Part shown: piece by piece, positions 1 through 5,344 of the stretch
Position numbering within the stretch: the stretch's first letter is position 1
Layout of the letters: every line of letters starts with the position of its first letter
Source: JADCCX01 sp031373545
GTDB lineage: Bacteria > Pseudomonadota > Alphaproteobacteria > Rhizobiales > Beijerinckiaceae
Direction: 5' to 3'
DNA length: 5,495 nucleotides
Assembly: GCA_031373545.1 (NCBI GenBank)
Contig: JANMMT010000079.1
Coordinates: 1 to 5,495 of the forward strand
Position numbers and translations under genes: made by a program
Notes under the pieces: generated by a model
Told to the model about the DNA's origin: nothing
What the model saw: the letters and a program-made list of their open reading frames with translations, nothing else
Databases searched by the model: none

Positions 1-77
1 CGACGCGAGAACGTCAACGCTGCTTTTGACAAGACACGCCTGTATCCCTGATCCTTTCGCGCTATCGAGGCCTTTCA

Positions 78-872
78 ATGCCCATGTCATCTATGCCTGC
101 GGCGATGATGAACCTGCCCAAGACCGAGCCCGGCAATCGTCCGGTGCTGCTGCTGACGGGCGCTTCGCGCGGCATCGGCCATGCCACGGTCAAGGTCTTC
201 GCCATGGCAGGATGGCGCATCCTGTCGTGCTCGCGGCAGGCATTTTCGGAGAAGTGCCCCTGGCCATCGGGCGCGGCGGACCATGTGCAGATCGACCTCT
301 CGGACCCCGAGGACACCATGCGCGGCATCTCTGAAATCAAGAAGCGCCTGGATGTCGAGGGCGGCAAGCTGCACGCACTGGTCAACAACGCCGGCATCTC
401 GCCCAAAGGTCCCAACGGCGAGCGCATGGGTGCGGCAACCACACCCTTCAACGATTGGAAGAGTGTGTTTCAGGTGAATTTCTTCGCGCCCATCATGCTG
501 GCGCGCGGGCTGCTGAACGAGTTGCAGGAGGCCAAGGGCACCATCGTCAATGTCACCTCCATTGCGGGCGGTCGGGTGCACCCGTTCGCGGGCGCGGCCT
601 ATGCCACCTCCAAATCCGCGCTGGCGGGCCTGACACGGGAGATGGCGGCGGATTTTGCGCCGCTGGGCATTCGCGTCAACGCCATCTCGCCCGGCGAGAT
701 CGACACCTCGATCCTTTCGCCCGGCACGGACAAGATCGTGGAAAGCCAGATTCCCATGCGGCGGCTGGGCACGCCCGAGGAGGTCGCCCGCGCCATCCTG
801 TTCCTGTGCAGCAGTGCCTCGTCCTATGTGAACGGCGCGGAGTTGCACATCAACGGCGGACAGCACGTTTGA
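78..872 (+). CDS. Classical short-chain dehydrogenase/reductase (SDR family oxidoreductase)
   Basis: A 264-residue soluble NAD(P)-dependent oxidoreductase of the classical SDR fold. The cofactor-binding motif TGASRGIG lies at residues 27-34, NNAG at 103-106, and the catalytic set is Asn134, Ser161, Tyr175 and Lys179 (YATSK). PGEIDTS at 205-211 and the C-terminal NGAELHINGG are also typical. By the usual SDR cofactor rules, Arg31 before the second motif glycine and the SR at the end of beta-2 (residues 52-53) favour NADP(H) over NAD(H). The substrate cannot be read from the sequence; 3-oxoacyl-reductase-like or sugar/alcohol dehydrogenase activities are both possible. The start at 78 is chosen because GAGG at 67-70 sits 7 nt upstream; in-frame ATGs at 84, 93, 105 and 108 are alternatives, and the first 20 residues are not part of the core fold. 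A TTGACA at 26-31 could be a -35 element, but no good -10 follows at normal spacing. The Nudix gene follows after 19 nt, suggesting cotranscription. Confidence 0.95.
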   Translation: MPMSSMPAAMMNLPKTEPGNRPVLLLTGASRGIGHATVKVFAMAGWRILSCSRQAFSEKCPWPSGAADHVQIDLSDPEDTMRGISEIKKRLDVEGGKLHALVNNAGISPKGPNGERMGAATTPFNDWKSVFQVNFFAPIMLARGLLNELQEAKGTIVNVTSIAGGRVHPFAGAAYATSKSALAGLTREMAADFAPLGIRVNAISPGEIDTSILSPGTDKIVESQIPMRRLGTPEEVARAILFLCSSASSYVNGAELHINGGQHV

Positions 873-891
873 CATTCAAGGCAAGGCCAAC

Positions 892-1359
892 ATGCCACGC
901 GCCATCCTCCCACCCAGTTTCAAGGTTGCCCGCCCCCTGCTCGCCGCCTCGGTCGGGGTGTTCCGCGAGGGGCGCGTGCTGATCGGCGAGCGCTTGGTGG
1001 AGCCCGCGAGGGGGCTGTTCACCTTTCCCGGCGGGCGGGTGGAAATGGGCGAGAGCCTGGCTGAAGCCGCGCTGTGCGAGCTTTACGAGGAGGTGGGTGT
1101 GACTGCCACCATCGCCGGGTTTGTCGACCACGTGGAAACGATCATCCGCGATGCATCGGGCGCCGTCACCTTCCATGCCATCGTCGTGGTGTTTGCCGCG
1201 CACTGGAAGGCGGGCGAGGCGCAGTCCTCCGCCGAAATTGGCCAAACCCATTGGGTGCGCCCGGATGACGTGGCGCGCTGGCCCACCACGCGCGGTCTGC
1301 CGGCCATTGTGCTGAAAGCCCGGTCCGTGGTTGCGGAGTCCGCATGCGCCGCCTCCTGA
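892..1359 (+). CDS. Nudix hydrolase, Nudix box with Arg-to-Cys change
   Basis: A 155-residue cytosolic Nudix-fold protein, expected to hydrolyse a nucleoside diphosphate linked to another moiety (ADP-ribose, NADH, (d)NTP or similar) with Mg2+. The Nudix box GX5EX7REUXEEXGU spans residues 48-70: Gly48, Glu54, then CELYEEVGV at 62-70. The metal-binding glutamates Glu63, Glu66 and Glu67 and Gly69 are kept, but the usual Arg of REUXEE is Cys62. The preceding FTFPGG (43-48) is the normal entry to the box, and the length is normal for a single-domain Nudix enzyme. Substrate is unknown; the overall pattern is closest to small ADP-ribose pyrophosphatase or MutT-like proteins. AAGG at 883-886 is a modest ribosome site 5 nt before ATG. 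It sits 19 nt after the SDR gene and its last 16 nt overlap the next gene, so it is probably translated from a shared message. Confidence 0.93.
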   Translation: MPRAILPPSFKVARPLLAASVGVFREGRVLIGERLVEPARGLFTFPGGRVEMGESLAEAALCELYEEVGVTATIAGFVDHVETIIRDASGAVTFHAIVVVFAAHWKAGEAQSSAEIGQTHWVRPDDVARWPTTRGLPAIVLKARSVVAESACAAS

Positions 1360-1796
1360 TCCTCGCTGCTGCCGTGTCGCTGACCGTGCCGTCCCAGCTT
1401 GGGCCCGCTGCGGCCCAGCAACCCCGCCCACGTGCCTCGGCCCCCGCGCCTGCAACACCTGCACCTGTCGCCCCCGCACCCGAGCCGCCGCCAGCGGCCT
1501 ACGAGCCCGATCTGCTGCGTCTTGCGGAGGTGATGGGCGCGCTCGCCTATCTCACGCCCCTGTGCAAGCCTCTGCCACGTGATGCCGACTGGTTGGCACG
1601 CATGCAGCAATTGCTGGATTCCGAAGGCACGACGACAGGCCGCCGCGAGCGCCTTGCAGGCGCCTACAACCGGGGATACCTCGCCTATCAACCCATGCAC
1701 CGCACCTGCACCGACCGCAGCCGCACCGCGCTGGATGATCTCAACACGCAAGGTGGCCGCCTGGCGCGTGAACTCGCGACCAAATACGGCGCGTGA
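1344..1796 (+). CDS. TIGR02301-type secreted conserved protein
   Basis: A 150-residue exported protein that I recognise as resembling the alphaproteobacterial TIGR02301 family, whose function is unknown. Residues 1-24 form a signal peptide (MRR, a hydrophobic core, then PAAA before QQ). Residues 26-52 are an Ala/Pro-rich linker. The conserved part begins at YEPDLLRLAEVMGAL (53-67) and includes YLTPLCKP (69-76), a Trp at 83, and YNRGYLAY (108-115). Cys74 and Cys122 could form a disulfide in the periplasm; that is an inference. The gene overlaps the Nudix stop by 16 nt, so translation is likely coupled. I recall this family occurring next to Nudix genes in Hyphomicrobiales, which supports the assignment, but I cannot check it here. 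Frame use supports this frame strongly. No terminator is visible in the following 30 nt. Confidence 0.87.
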   Translation: MRRLLILAAAVSLTVPSQLGPAAAQQPRPRASAPAPATPAPVAPAPEPPPAAYEPDLLRLAEVMGALAYLTPLCKPLPRDADWLARMQQLLDSEGTTTGRRERLAGAYNRGYLAYQPMHRTCTDRSRTALDDLNTQGGRLARELATKYGA

Positions 1797-1831
1797 GCCT
1801 TGTGCCGAAGTGGGCCGCATCCCTATCCGTG

Positions 1832-1846
1832 TTAACCTTTCCCTAA
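1832..1846 (+). promoter_or_regulatory. CtrA-like site, one mismatch (TTAA-N7-CTAA)
   Basis: The 132-nt gap between the TIGR02301-type gene and the next gene contains TTAACC, then CTAA at the spacing of the CtrA consensus TTAA-N7-TTAA. Seven of the eight defined bases match. It lies about 80-95 nt before the ATG at 1929, a position compatible with promoter control. Nothing else clear is seen in the gap: no convincing -35/-10 pair and no hairpin. The assignment to CtrA rests on the known consensus only. Confidence 0.4.
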
Positions 1847-1928
1847 GGTCTTGGTCGCGTCCAGACAGTGTGGCGGCTAAGCGTGAGACATCAAAAATGC
1901 GTCGGCTCTTTCGAGCTTGGGGGATGAT

Positions 1929-2210
1929 ATGTCTGGACAATTTGAAACCTCCGAATTTCATGTGCCTGCGGAAGAAGCTGCTGAACGGGGTGTCGCCGAG
2001 CAGAAGCAGTTCGCGCTCCAGTTGATGATGGAAGCCTTTGCCGAAGGCGAGCTCGACGGGGTGGACCCCGACTGCCTGGCGCAGGCCGCGCTCTTCACGG
2101 CGCTGAAGGAATTCGTGCAGGCTTACGGGGAAGAGGCCGTGGGCAAGTTCACCGATGGCCTGTCAAGGCGCATTCTCAACGGAGAGTTCACCGTGCAGCG
2201 CCACGGCTGA
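1929..2210 (+). CDS. Small acidic helical protein of unknown function
   Basis: A 93-residue protein starting at ATG 1929, chosen because GGGGGA at 1919-1924 is a good ribosome site at short spacing; a TTG at 1917 overlaps that site and is unlikely. It has no signal peptide or membrane segment. The sequence is acidic and predicted to be mostly helical: QKQFALQLMMEAFAEG (29-44), then GVDPDCLAQAALFTALKEFV (47-66), then YGEEAVGKFTDGLSRRILNGEF (69-90). The pattern QAALFTAL...YGEEAV...R...GEF looks like a short conserved hypothetical protein of Hyphomicrobiales, but I know no function for it. A CtrA-like site lies upstream, and a secreted protein gene follows after 41 nt, possibly in the same operon. 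Third codon positions are G/C-rich, as in neighbouring genes. Confidence 0.85.
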   Translation: MSGQFETSEFHVPAEEAAERGVAEQKQFALQLMMEAFAEGELDGVDPDCLAQAALFTALKEFVQAYGEEAVGKFTDGLSRRILNGEFTVQRHG

Positions 2211-2251
2211 AAAAGCTTGACGCTCGCGGCAGGGCGCGCTCCTGAAGGGGC

Positions 2252-2836
2252 ATGCGCTGTGTTGCCATTGCTCTCTTTCTGATCTGCGCCGTGCCGGCCG
2301 CAGCGCAATCGCCTCGCCTGTCCGCGCCCGTGGTGTCACGTGATCTGGACGCGCTGCCTCCGCAGGTGCGCCGCATGCGCAGTTTGATTCTGGATGCTGC
2401 CCGCAGCGGGGATGTGCAGTCCTTCCGCCGTCCCATCGAGACGAATGAAGTCCCGCCGAGCTTCGAGCGTGAGCGGTCCGCTGCGCAGCGGAATCCGGGC
2501 AATGTTATGCCTGTCATGGCGGATGCCTTGATCAGGCTGCTGCGCGCGCAATCGGCCGATGGCGAGGGCCGCGCCACCATGGGGGCCATGCTCAACATGC
2601 TGGCGGTGGGCTATGCCATCACGGGGCAGGGCACGCGTCAGGAGATGATCGTGTGGCCGTATTTTGCCGCGCTTGATCCGCGTTTGCTGACGCCCGAGCA
2701 GCTTGTGGATGTCTACCGCATCCTGGCGCAGCACGAGGTGGCGGCGTGGCGCGAAAAGGGTCGGTATCCGCATTGGCGCCTGGGCATCGGGCCGGATGGC
2801 ACATGGCATTACTTTTTGGGTGCCGAGAGGCCCTAA
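2252..2836 (+). CDS. Secreted conserved protein of unknown function
   Basis: A 194-residue protein with a clear signal peptide: MRCVAIALFLICAVPAAAQ with probable cleavage after AAA at residue 18. The mature part has LPPQVRRMRSLILDAARSGD (35-54), then PIETNEVPPSF (61-71), a central helical stretch, IVWPYFAALDPRLLTPEQLV (133-152) and a highly structured end LGIGPDGTWHYFL (177-189). The combination of a GD...NE.PP segment, WPYFA and GPDGTWH resembles a conserved hypothetical family of alphaproteobacteria; I cannot assign a domain name or role. The start is set by the signal peptide. The upstream AAGGGG at 2245-2250 is only 1 nt from ATG, tighter than usual, so initiation may be weak or depend on the previous gene. 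The stop codon TAA (2834-2836) directly abuts the stop of the convergent anti-sigma gene. Confidence 0.87.
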   Translation: MRCVAIALFLICAVPAAAQSPRLSAPVVSRDLDALPPQVRRMRSLILDAARSGDVQSFRRPIETNEVPPSFERERSAAQRNPGNVMPVMADALIRLLRAQSADGEGRATMGAMLNMLAVGYAITGQGTRQEMIVWPYFAALDPRLLTPEQLVDVYRILAQHEVAAWREKGRYPHWRLGIGPDGTWHYFLGAERP

Positions 2837-3577
2837 TCACAACGCCGTCGCGGCCAGCCCCTTCATCAGCACCGGCCCCGTGGGGCGTCCCGTGGGCGAT
2901 CCGCCCGGCGGCTCCACGGTGATCTCGAAGAGGTGGCCATCTGTCGGGGATTTCAGCCGTGCCAGATCGAGTTTGAGCGTGCGGGCGCGGTCGATTCGAC
3001 CCACGGAGACAGGCCCCTGGTCGCGGCTCTGCAGCGTCCAGACCTCCAGAATGCGGCCCTGCGGCACGGCAATGGTCTCGATGGGCACCAGAGAAACAGT
3101 GCCATCGGCAAAGGCGTTGACCACCGCAGCGGCGCGGCCCTCGGGCGTCGAGAGCACCGCCACGTAGATCGGCTGGACCGGTGGCCGCGAGGCCTGCCAA
3201 CCCAGGCCCGCAACCAGCAGCACACTCGCAAAGCCACCCGCCAGCGCCGCCGGTCGCCAGAAGGCAAGATTCTGCCAGAAATCACGGCTCTGCCAGAAAT
3301 CACGGTTCTGCCAAAGGTTTGGTCGCGGCAAAGCGGTGGCACGCGGGGCTGGCGCATCCAGCGCCTGATCGAGCGCATCCCAGGTCAGTGTGGCCGGTGC
3401 ATGCTCTGGTGCGGTCTCATCGAGCGCGCCCAACCGGTTGCGCCAGAAGGCGACCTCGGCAGCATAAGCGGCGTTCGTTGCCATCAGGCGTTCCGCCCGC
3501 TCGCGCGCCGCGCCTTCCGTCAGCCCAAGCGCATGGTCGACGGCCAGATCGGCGACGGTGGCCTTGTCTTCGGTCAT
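2837..3577 (-). CDS. RskA-type membrane anti-sigma factor
   Basis: A 246-residue single-pass membrane protein expected to hold the adjacent ECF sigma factor inactive at the inner membrane. The cytoplasmic N-terminal part has ADLAVDHALGLTEGAARERA (about 9-28) and EVAFWRNRL (41-49), the pattern of zinc-free anti-sigma domains; no HX3CX2C zinc motif is present. A Trp/Phe-rich repeat occupies 87-107. One membrane segment follows (about 110-127). The rest is an RskA-like periplasmic domain: YVAVLSTPEG (138-147), ILEVWTL (176-182), and the family-typical EPPGGSPTGRPTGPVL (222-237). The start is ATG 3577, because AAGGAG (minus strand, 3591-3586) lies 8 nt upstream and the ATG overlaps the sigma stop as ATGA; an in-frame GTG at 3586 has no room for a ribosome site. 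In mycobacteria RskA is cut by regulated proteolysis to free SigK; the same here is an inference. Confidence 0.93.
   Translation of the reverse strand: MTEDKATVADLAVDHALGLTEGAARERAERLMATNAAYAAEVAFWRNRLGALDETAPEHAPATLTWDALDQALDAPAPRATALPRPNLWQNRDFWQSRDFWQNLAFWRPAALAGGFASVLLVAGLGWQASRPPVQPIYVAVLSTPEGRAAAVVNAFADGTVSLVPIETIAVPQGRILEVWTLQSRDQGPVSVGRIDRARTLKLDLARLKSPTDGHLFEITVEPPGGSPTGRPTGPVLMKGLAATAL
3270..3313 (-). repeat. 18-bp tandem repeat inside the anti-sigma gene
   Basis: Two adjacent 18-bp copies (3270-3287 and 3288-3305) differ only in their first base, and the first 8 bases of a third copy follow (3306-3313). Weaker similarity extends to about 3252 and 3323. On the coding strand the unit gives the hexapeptide RDFWQ(N/S), so residues about 89-108 of the anti-sigma factor read WQN-RDFWQS-RDFWQN-LAFWR. 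Because the unit is a multiple of three, copy number could change without breaking the frame. Confidence 0.88.
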
Positions 3578-4116
3578 GACAGGCACTCCTTCAGCGTGGC
3601 CATGCTGCGGCGAATCCAGGATTTCACCGTGCCCAGCGGCAGGCCGAGCTTGCCGGCCAGTTCCCCGTGGCTGAGCCCGCGTGTGTAGGCGAGCACGATG
3701 GCCTGGCGCCGCGCCGGCTCCAGCCGTTCAAGGCAGGCTCGCAGTCGGCTCGCCTCACCCAGGCGTGCGACCATGGTTTCGGCATCCTCATCCTCGCTGG
3801 CCATCTCAAGATCCTGCGGATCAGCCGCCAGTTCCGTGCGGCTTTCATCGCGCAGGATGTTGAGGGCGCGGTTGCGCACGATCGTGTAGAGCCAGGTGCG
3901 CCCGGAGCCGAGTGCGGCGTTGAAGCTGGCGGCCTTGCGCCAGATCAGAACGAAGGCGTCCTGCGCGACTTCCTCCGCCAGCGCCCGCCGGCGCACGATG
4001 CGTTCCGCCACGCCGATCATGCGCGGGGCCTCGCGCTCGAACAGTTGGCGCAGGGCGGCGCGGTCACCGCCCGCACACCGGCCGATCAGGCGCGTCACAT
4101 CATCGTCGCTCAACAT
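3574..4116 (-). CDS. ECF-family RNA polymerase sigma factor (SigK-like group)
   Basis: A 180-residue sigma-70 family factor with only regions 2 and 4. Region 2 covers about residues 8-90, with core-binding and -10 recognition helices at AEEVAQDAFVLIWRKAASF (47-65) and GRTWLYTIVRNRALNILRD (72-90). An acidic linker (about 100-115) follows. Region 4 is about 123-178, with LEPARRQAIVLAYTRGLSH (132-150) and the helix-turn-helix ELAGKLGLPLGTVKSWIRR (152-170) for -35 recognition. Starting at ATG 4116 gives the usual ECF N-terminus (LSDDDVTRLIGRCAGGDRAA). An in-frame ATG at 4143 has a stronger ribosome site (AGAGG 4 nt upstream) and would add nine residues; an earlier codon at 4209 is unlikely. The stop overlaps the anti-sigma start by 4 nt, so the two are translationally coupled. 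The RskA-type partner suggests SigK-like regulation, released by an envelope or redox signal. Confidence 0.95.
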   Translation of the reverse strand: MLSDDDVTRLIGRCAGGDRAALRQLFEREAPRMIGVAERIVRRRALAEEVAQDAFVLIWRKAASFNAALGSGRTWLYTIVRNRALNILRDESRTELAADPQDLEMASEDEDAETMVARLGEASRLRACLERLEPARRQAIVLAYTRGLSHGELAGKLGLPLGTVKSWIRRSMATLKECLS

Positions 4117-4170
4117 CGCATATCCCACGGCAAGACACTTCATGACACCTCTACACCAGGGATGGCGTGC

Positions 4171-4212
4171 TGGATGCACATCACAATGAATTTTTACAGC
4201 TTTTCGCATCCA
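4171..4212. promoter_or_regulatory. 7-bp inverted repeat between divergent sigma and DUF4394 genes; candidate paired ECF -35 elements
   Basis: TGGATGC at 4171-4177 and GCATCCA at 4206-4212 are exact inverted copies separated by 28 nt of AT-rich sequence. Read outward, each arm presents GCATCCA toward one gene: the minus-strand arm toward the sigma start, the plus-strand arm toward the DUF4394 start. The -35 element described for SigK promoters in Mycobacterium tuberculosis is CCATCC, one base different. The sequences 16 nt further out (TGTAGA on minus, GGTTTC on plus) are not alike and do not match the SigK -10, so the promoter reading is tentative. An operator for another regulator is an alternative. 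The rest of the 177-nt gap between the two start codons shows no other clear motif apart from the DUF4394 ribosome site. Confidence 0.4.
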
Positions 4213-4293
4213 TCTGGTGGCTGAGCGGGTTTCCTCAATGCGTGGGCGGCAGGCCCCGCGATCCGATCCACTTGATACTTGAGGAGTTTTATC

Positions 4294-5079
4294 ATGTTTC
4301 GCACAACCAAGCTCACACTCGCCGTGCTCGCAGCCGGTCTTTCCATGACCGCTGTTGCGCGCGCCGAGATGATCGTTGCCCTGTCGGGTGATGCCACACT
4401 CACCACCTTCGACAGCAAGACGCTGAAGGCGATGGGCAACACCGCCGTCAAGGGCGCCAACGGCCGCATCGTGGGCATCGACCAGCGCCCGTCCGACGGC
4501 ATGCTCTATGCCGTCACGACGGATGGCACGGTCTACACGGTCGATGCCAAATCCGGTCAGGCCACGATGAAGTCAAAGCTTGAGACCATGCTGCCCGAGG
4601 GCGTGATGGCAACTGTCGATTTCAACCCCGCAGCCGATCGCCTGCGCTTGCTGGGCAGTGACGGCACGAGCCTGCGGGCCAATGTCGACGATGGCAAGGT
4701 GACCGTGGACGGCCGCCTGAAATACGCCGAGACCGACGCACACACGGGCAAGACGCCCAAGGTCACGGCAGGTGCCTATTCCAACAGCGTCAAGGGCACC
4801 AAGGAGACTGCGCTCTATGACATCGACACGGCGATGGGCACGTTCCTGCGTCAGGCCCCGCCCAACGACGGTGTCCTTGCCACGCTCGGCACGCCCGGCC
4901 TCAAGGCCAATGATGTGAGCTTCGACATCTCGACCGATGCCGAGGGCAAAAACACTGGCTTCGTGCTGACCGGCGGCACGCTGCACACGCTCGACATCAC
5001 CAATGGCACGGTCAAGGCGCTCGGCAAGGTGACGGGTCTGCCCAACGGCGTGCGCGATATTGCGGTGATTGCCCGCTAA
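4294..5079 (+). CDS. Exported DUF4394 domain protein
   Basis: A 261-residue secreted protein. Residues 1-24 form a signal peptide ending in the cleavage motif ARA before EM. The mature protein is a DUF4394-type beta-rich, probably propeller-like domain: GIDQRPSDGMLYAVTTDG (61-78) then VYTVD (80-84), VDFNPAADRLRLLGSDG (108-124) then LRANVD (127-132), AYSNS (161-165), LYDIDT (174-179), QAPPNDG (187-193), FDIS (210-213) and LHTLDITNG (230-238). Function of the family is unknown; no enzymatic residues are evident. The start is ATG 4294, since GAGGAG at 4281-4286 is an ideal ribosome site 7 nt away; a TTG at 4279 overlaps that site. It diverges from the ECF sigma operon, shares the control region with the 4171-4212 repeat, and is followed by a strong terminator, so it is probably a single-gene transcript. 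I infer that it is a target of the adjacent sigma factor. Confidence 0.93.
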   Translation: MFRTTKLTLAVLAAGLSMTAVARAEMIVALSGDATLTTFDSKTLKAMGNTAVKGANGRIVGIDQRPSDGMLYAVTTDGTVYTVDAKSGQATMKSKLETMLPEGVMATVDFNPAADRLRLLGSDGTSLRANVDDGKVTVDGRLKYAETDAHTGKTPKVTAGAYSNSVKGTKETALYDIDTAMGTFLRQAPPNDGVLATLGTPGLKANDVSFDISTDAEGKNTGFVLTGGTLHTLDITNGTVKALGKVTGLPNGVRDIAVIAR

Positions 5080-5114
5080 GCCTGCCCCTGATTTGGCGGC
5101 GATACCCGTGAGAG

Positions 5115-5144
5115 AAGGCCGTGCCCTCGTGGCGCGGCCTTTTT
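5115..5144 (+). terminator. Rho-independent terminator after the DUF4394 gene
   Basis: AAGGCCGTGCC (5115-5125), a 5-nt loop CTCGT (5126-5130) and GGCGCGGCCTT (5131-5141) form an 11-bp stem with one G-U pair, followed by further Ts to 5144. It begins 35 nt after the DUF4394 stop codon and ends that transcript. It is the only strong intrinsic terminator I see in the window. Confidence 0.92.
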
Positions 5145-5266
5145 CATGCGGAGTGGGATCTTGGCTGGGTCACACAGCAGGCCGATGGGGCCGGGCGGCC
5201 TACGCCCTCGGACGTAATACTTTTTTGCGCCTCATGTTGTTTCAAGCAAAATCAAAGCGGCTGATT

Positions 5267-5282
5267 TTAAGCGCTTATTAAC
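5267..5282 (+). promoter_or_regulatory. Full-consensus CtrA-type site (TTAA-N7-TTAAC)
   Basis: TTAA at 5267-5270, seven bases, and TTAAC at 5278-5282 match the known CtrA binding consensus at every defined base. With A and T near 18% each, eight fixed A/T bases are expected roughly once per million positions, so chance is unlikely though not excluded in an AT-rich gap. The spacer plus flanks also form the 10-bp palindrome TAAGCGCTTA (5268-5277). It lies about 90-100 nt before the reading frame at the right end, and beyond the terminator, so it probably serves that gene. Confidence 0.6.
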
Positions 5283-5284
5283 CC

Positions 5285-5344
5285 TAAGAGATTCAACTCG
5301 GCTGGCTTCCATCCGTTGGTGTCCGGCCCGCGGGAAATCTCTTA
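5285..5344. repeat. 9-bp inverted repeat with 42-nt gap in the right-end control region
   Basis: TAAGAGATT at 5285-5293 and AATCTCTTA at 5336-5344 are exact inverted copies. The left arm begins 3 nt after the full CtrA-type site; the right arm ends inside the second near-match site (5342-5356). The gap is too long for a good hairpin terminator, so a protein-bound pair of sites is more plausible than RNA structure. Confidence 0.6.

Noticed and set aside
26..54. Promoter for the SDR operon based on TTGACA at 26-31
   Set aside because: The bases at 16-18 nt spacing (around 48-55) do not resemble a -10 element, and TATCCC at 43-48 is too close.
62..875. Long open frames on the minus strand opposite the SDR gene
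   Set aside because: They mirror the SDR frame in GC-rich DNA, lack family motifs, and the plus-strand frame has complete SDR motifs.
1083..1961. 292-codon open frame on the minus strand across the Nudix and TIGR02301-type genes
   Set aside because: It is antisense to two recognisable genes, crosses a regulatory gap, and has Arg/Gly-rich composition typical of a shadow frame.
1897..2025. Small upstream frame starting at ATG 1897 and overlapping the 93-residue gene
   Set aside because: No ribosome site, poor third-position bias, and it is out of frame with the well-supported gene; a regulatory upstream frame cannot be shown.
2933..3688. 251-codon open frame on the plus strand across the anti-sigma gene
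   Set aside because: It is antisense to the RskA-type protein and runs into the sigma gene; both minus-strand genes have clear family motifs and coupling.
3667..4224. 185-codon open frame on the plus strand opposite the sigma gene
   Set aside because: Antisense to a complete ECF sigma factor with no recognisable protein content.
5229..5256. Near-palindrome TTGTTTCAAGCAA in the right-end control region
   Set aside because: One of six base pairs fails and there is no known operator to match; too weak to list.
5069..5281. 70-codon frame after the DUF4394 gene
   Set aside because: It starts at a TTG inside the DUF4394 gene, runs through the terminator hairpin, and has no coding bias or ribosome site.
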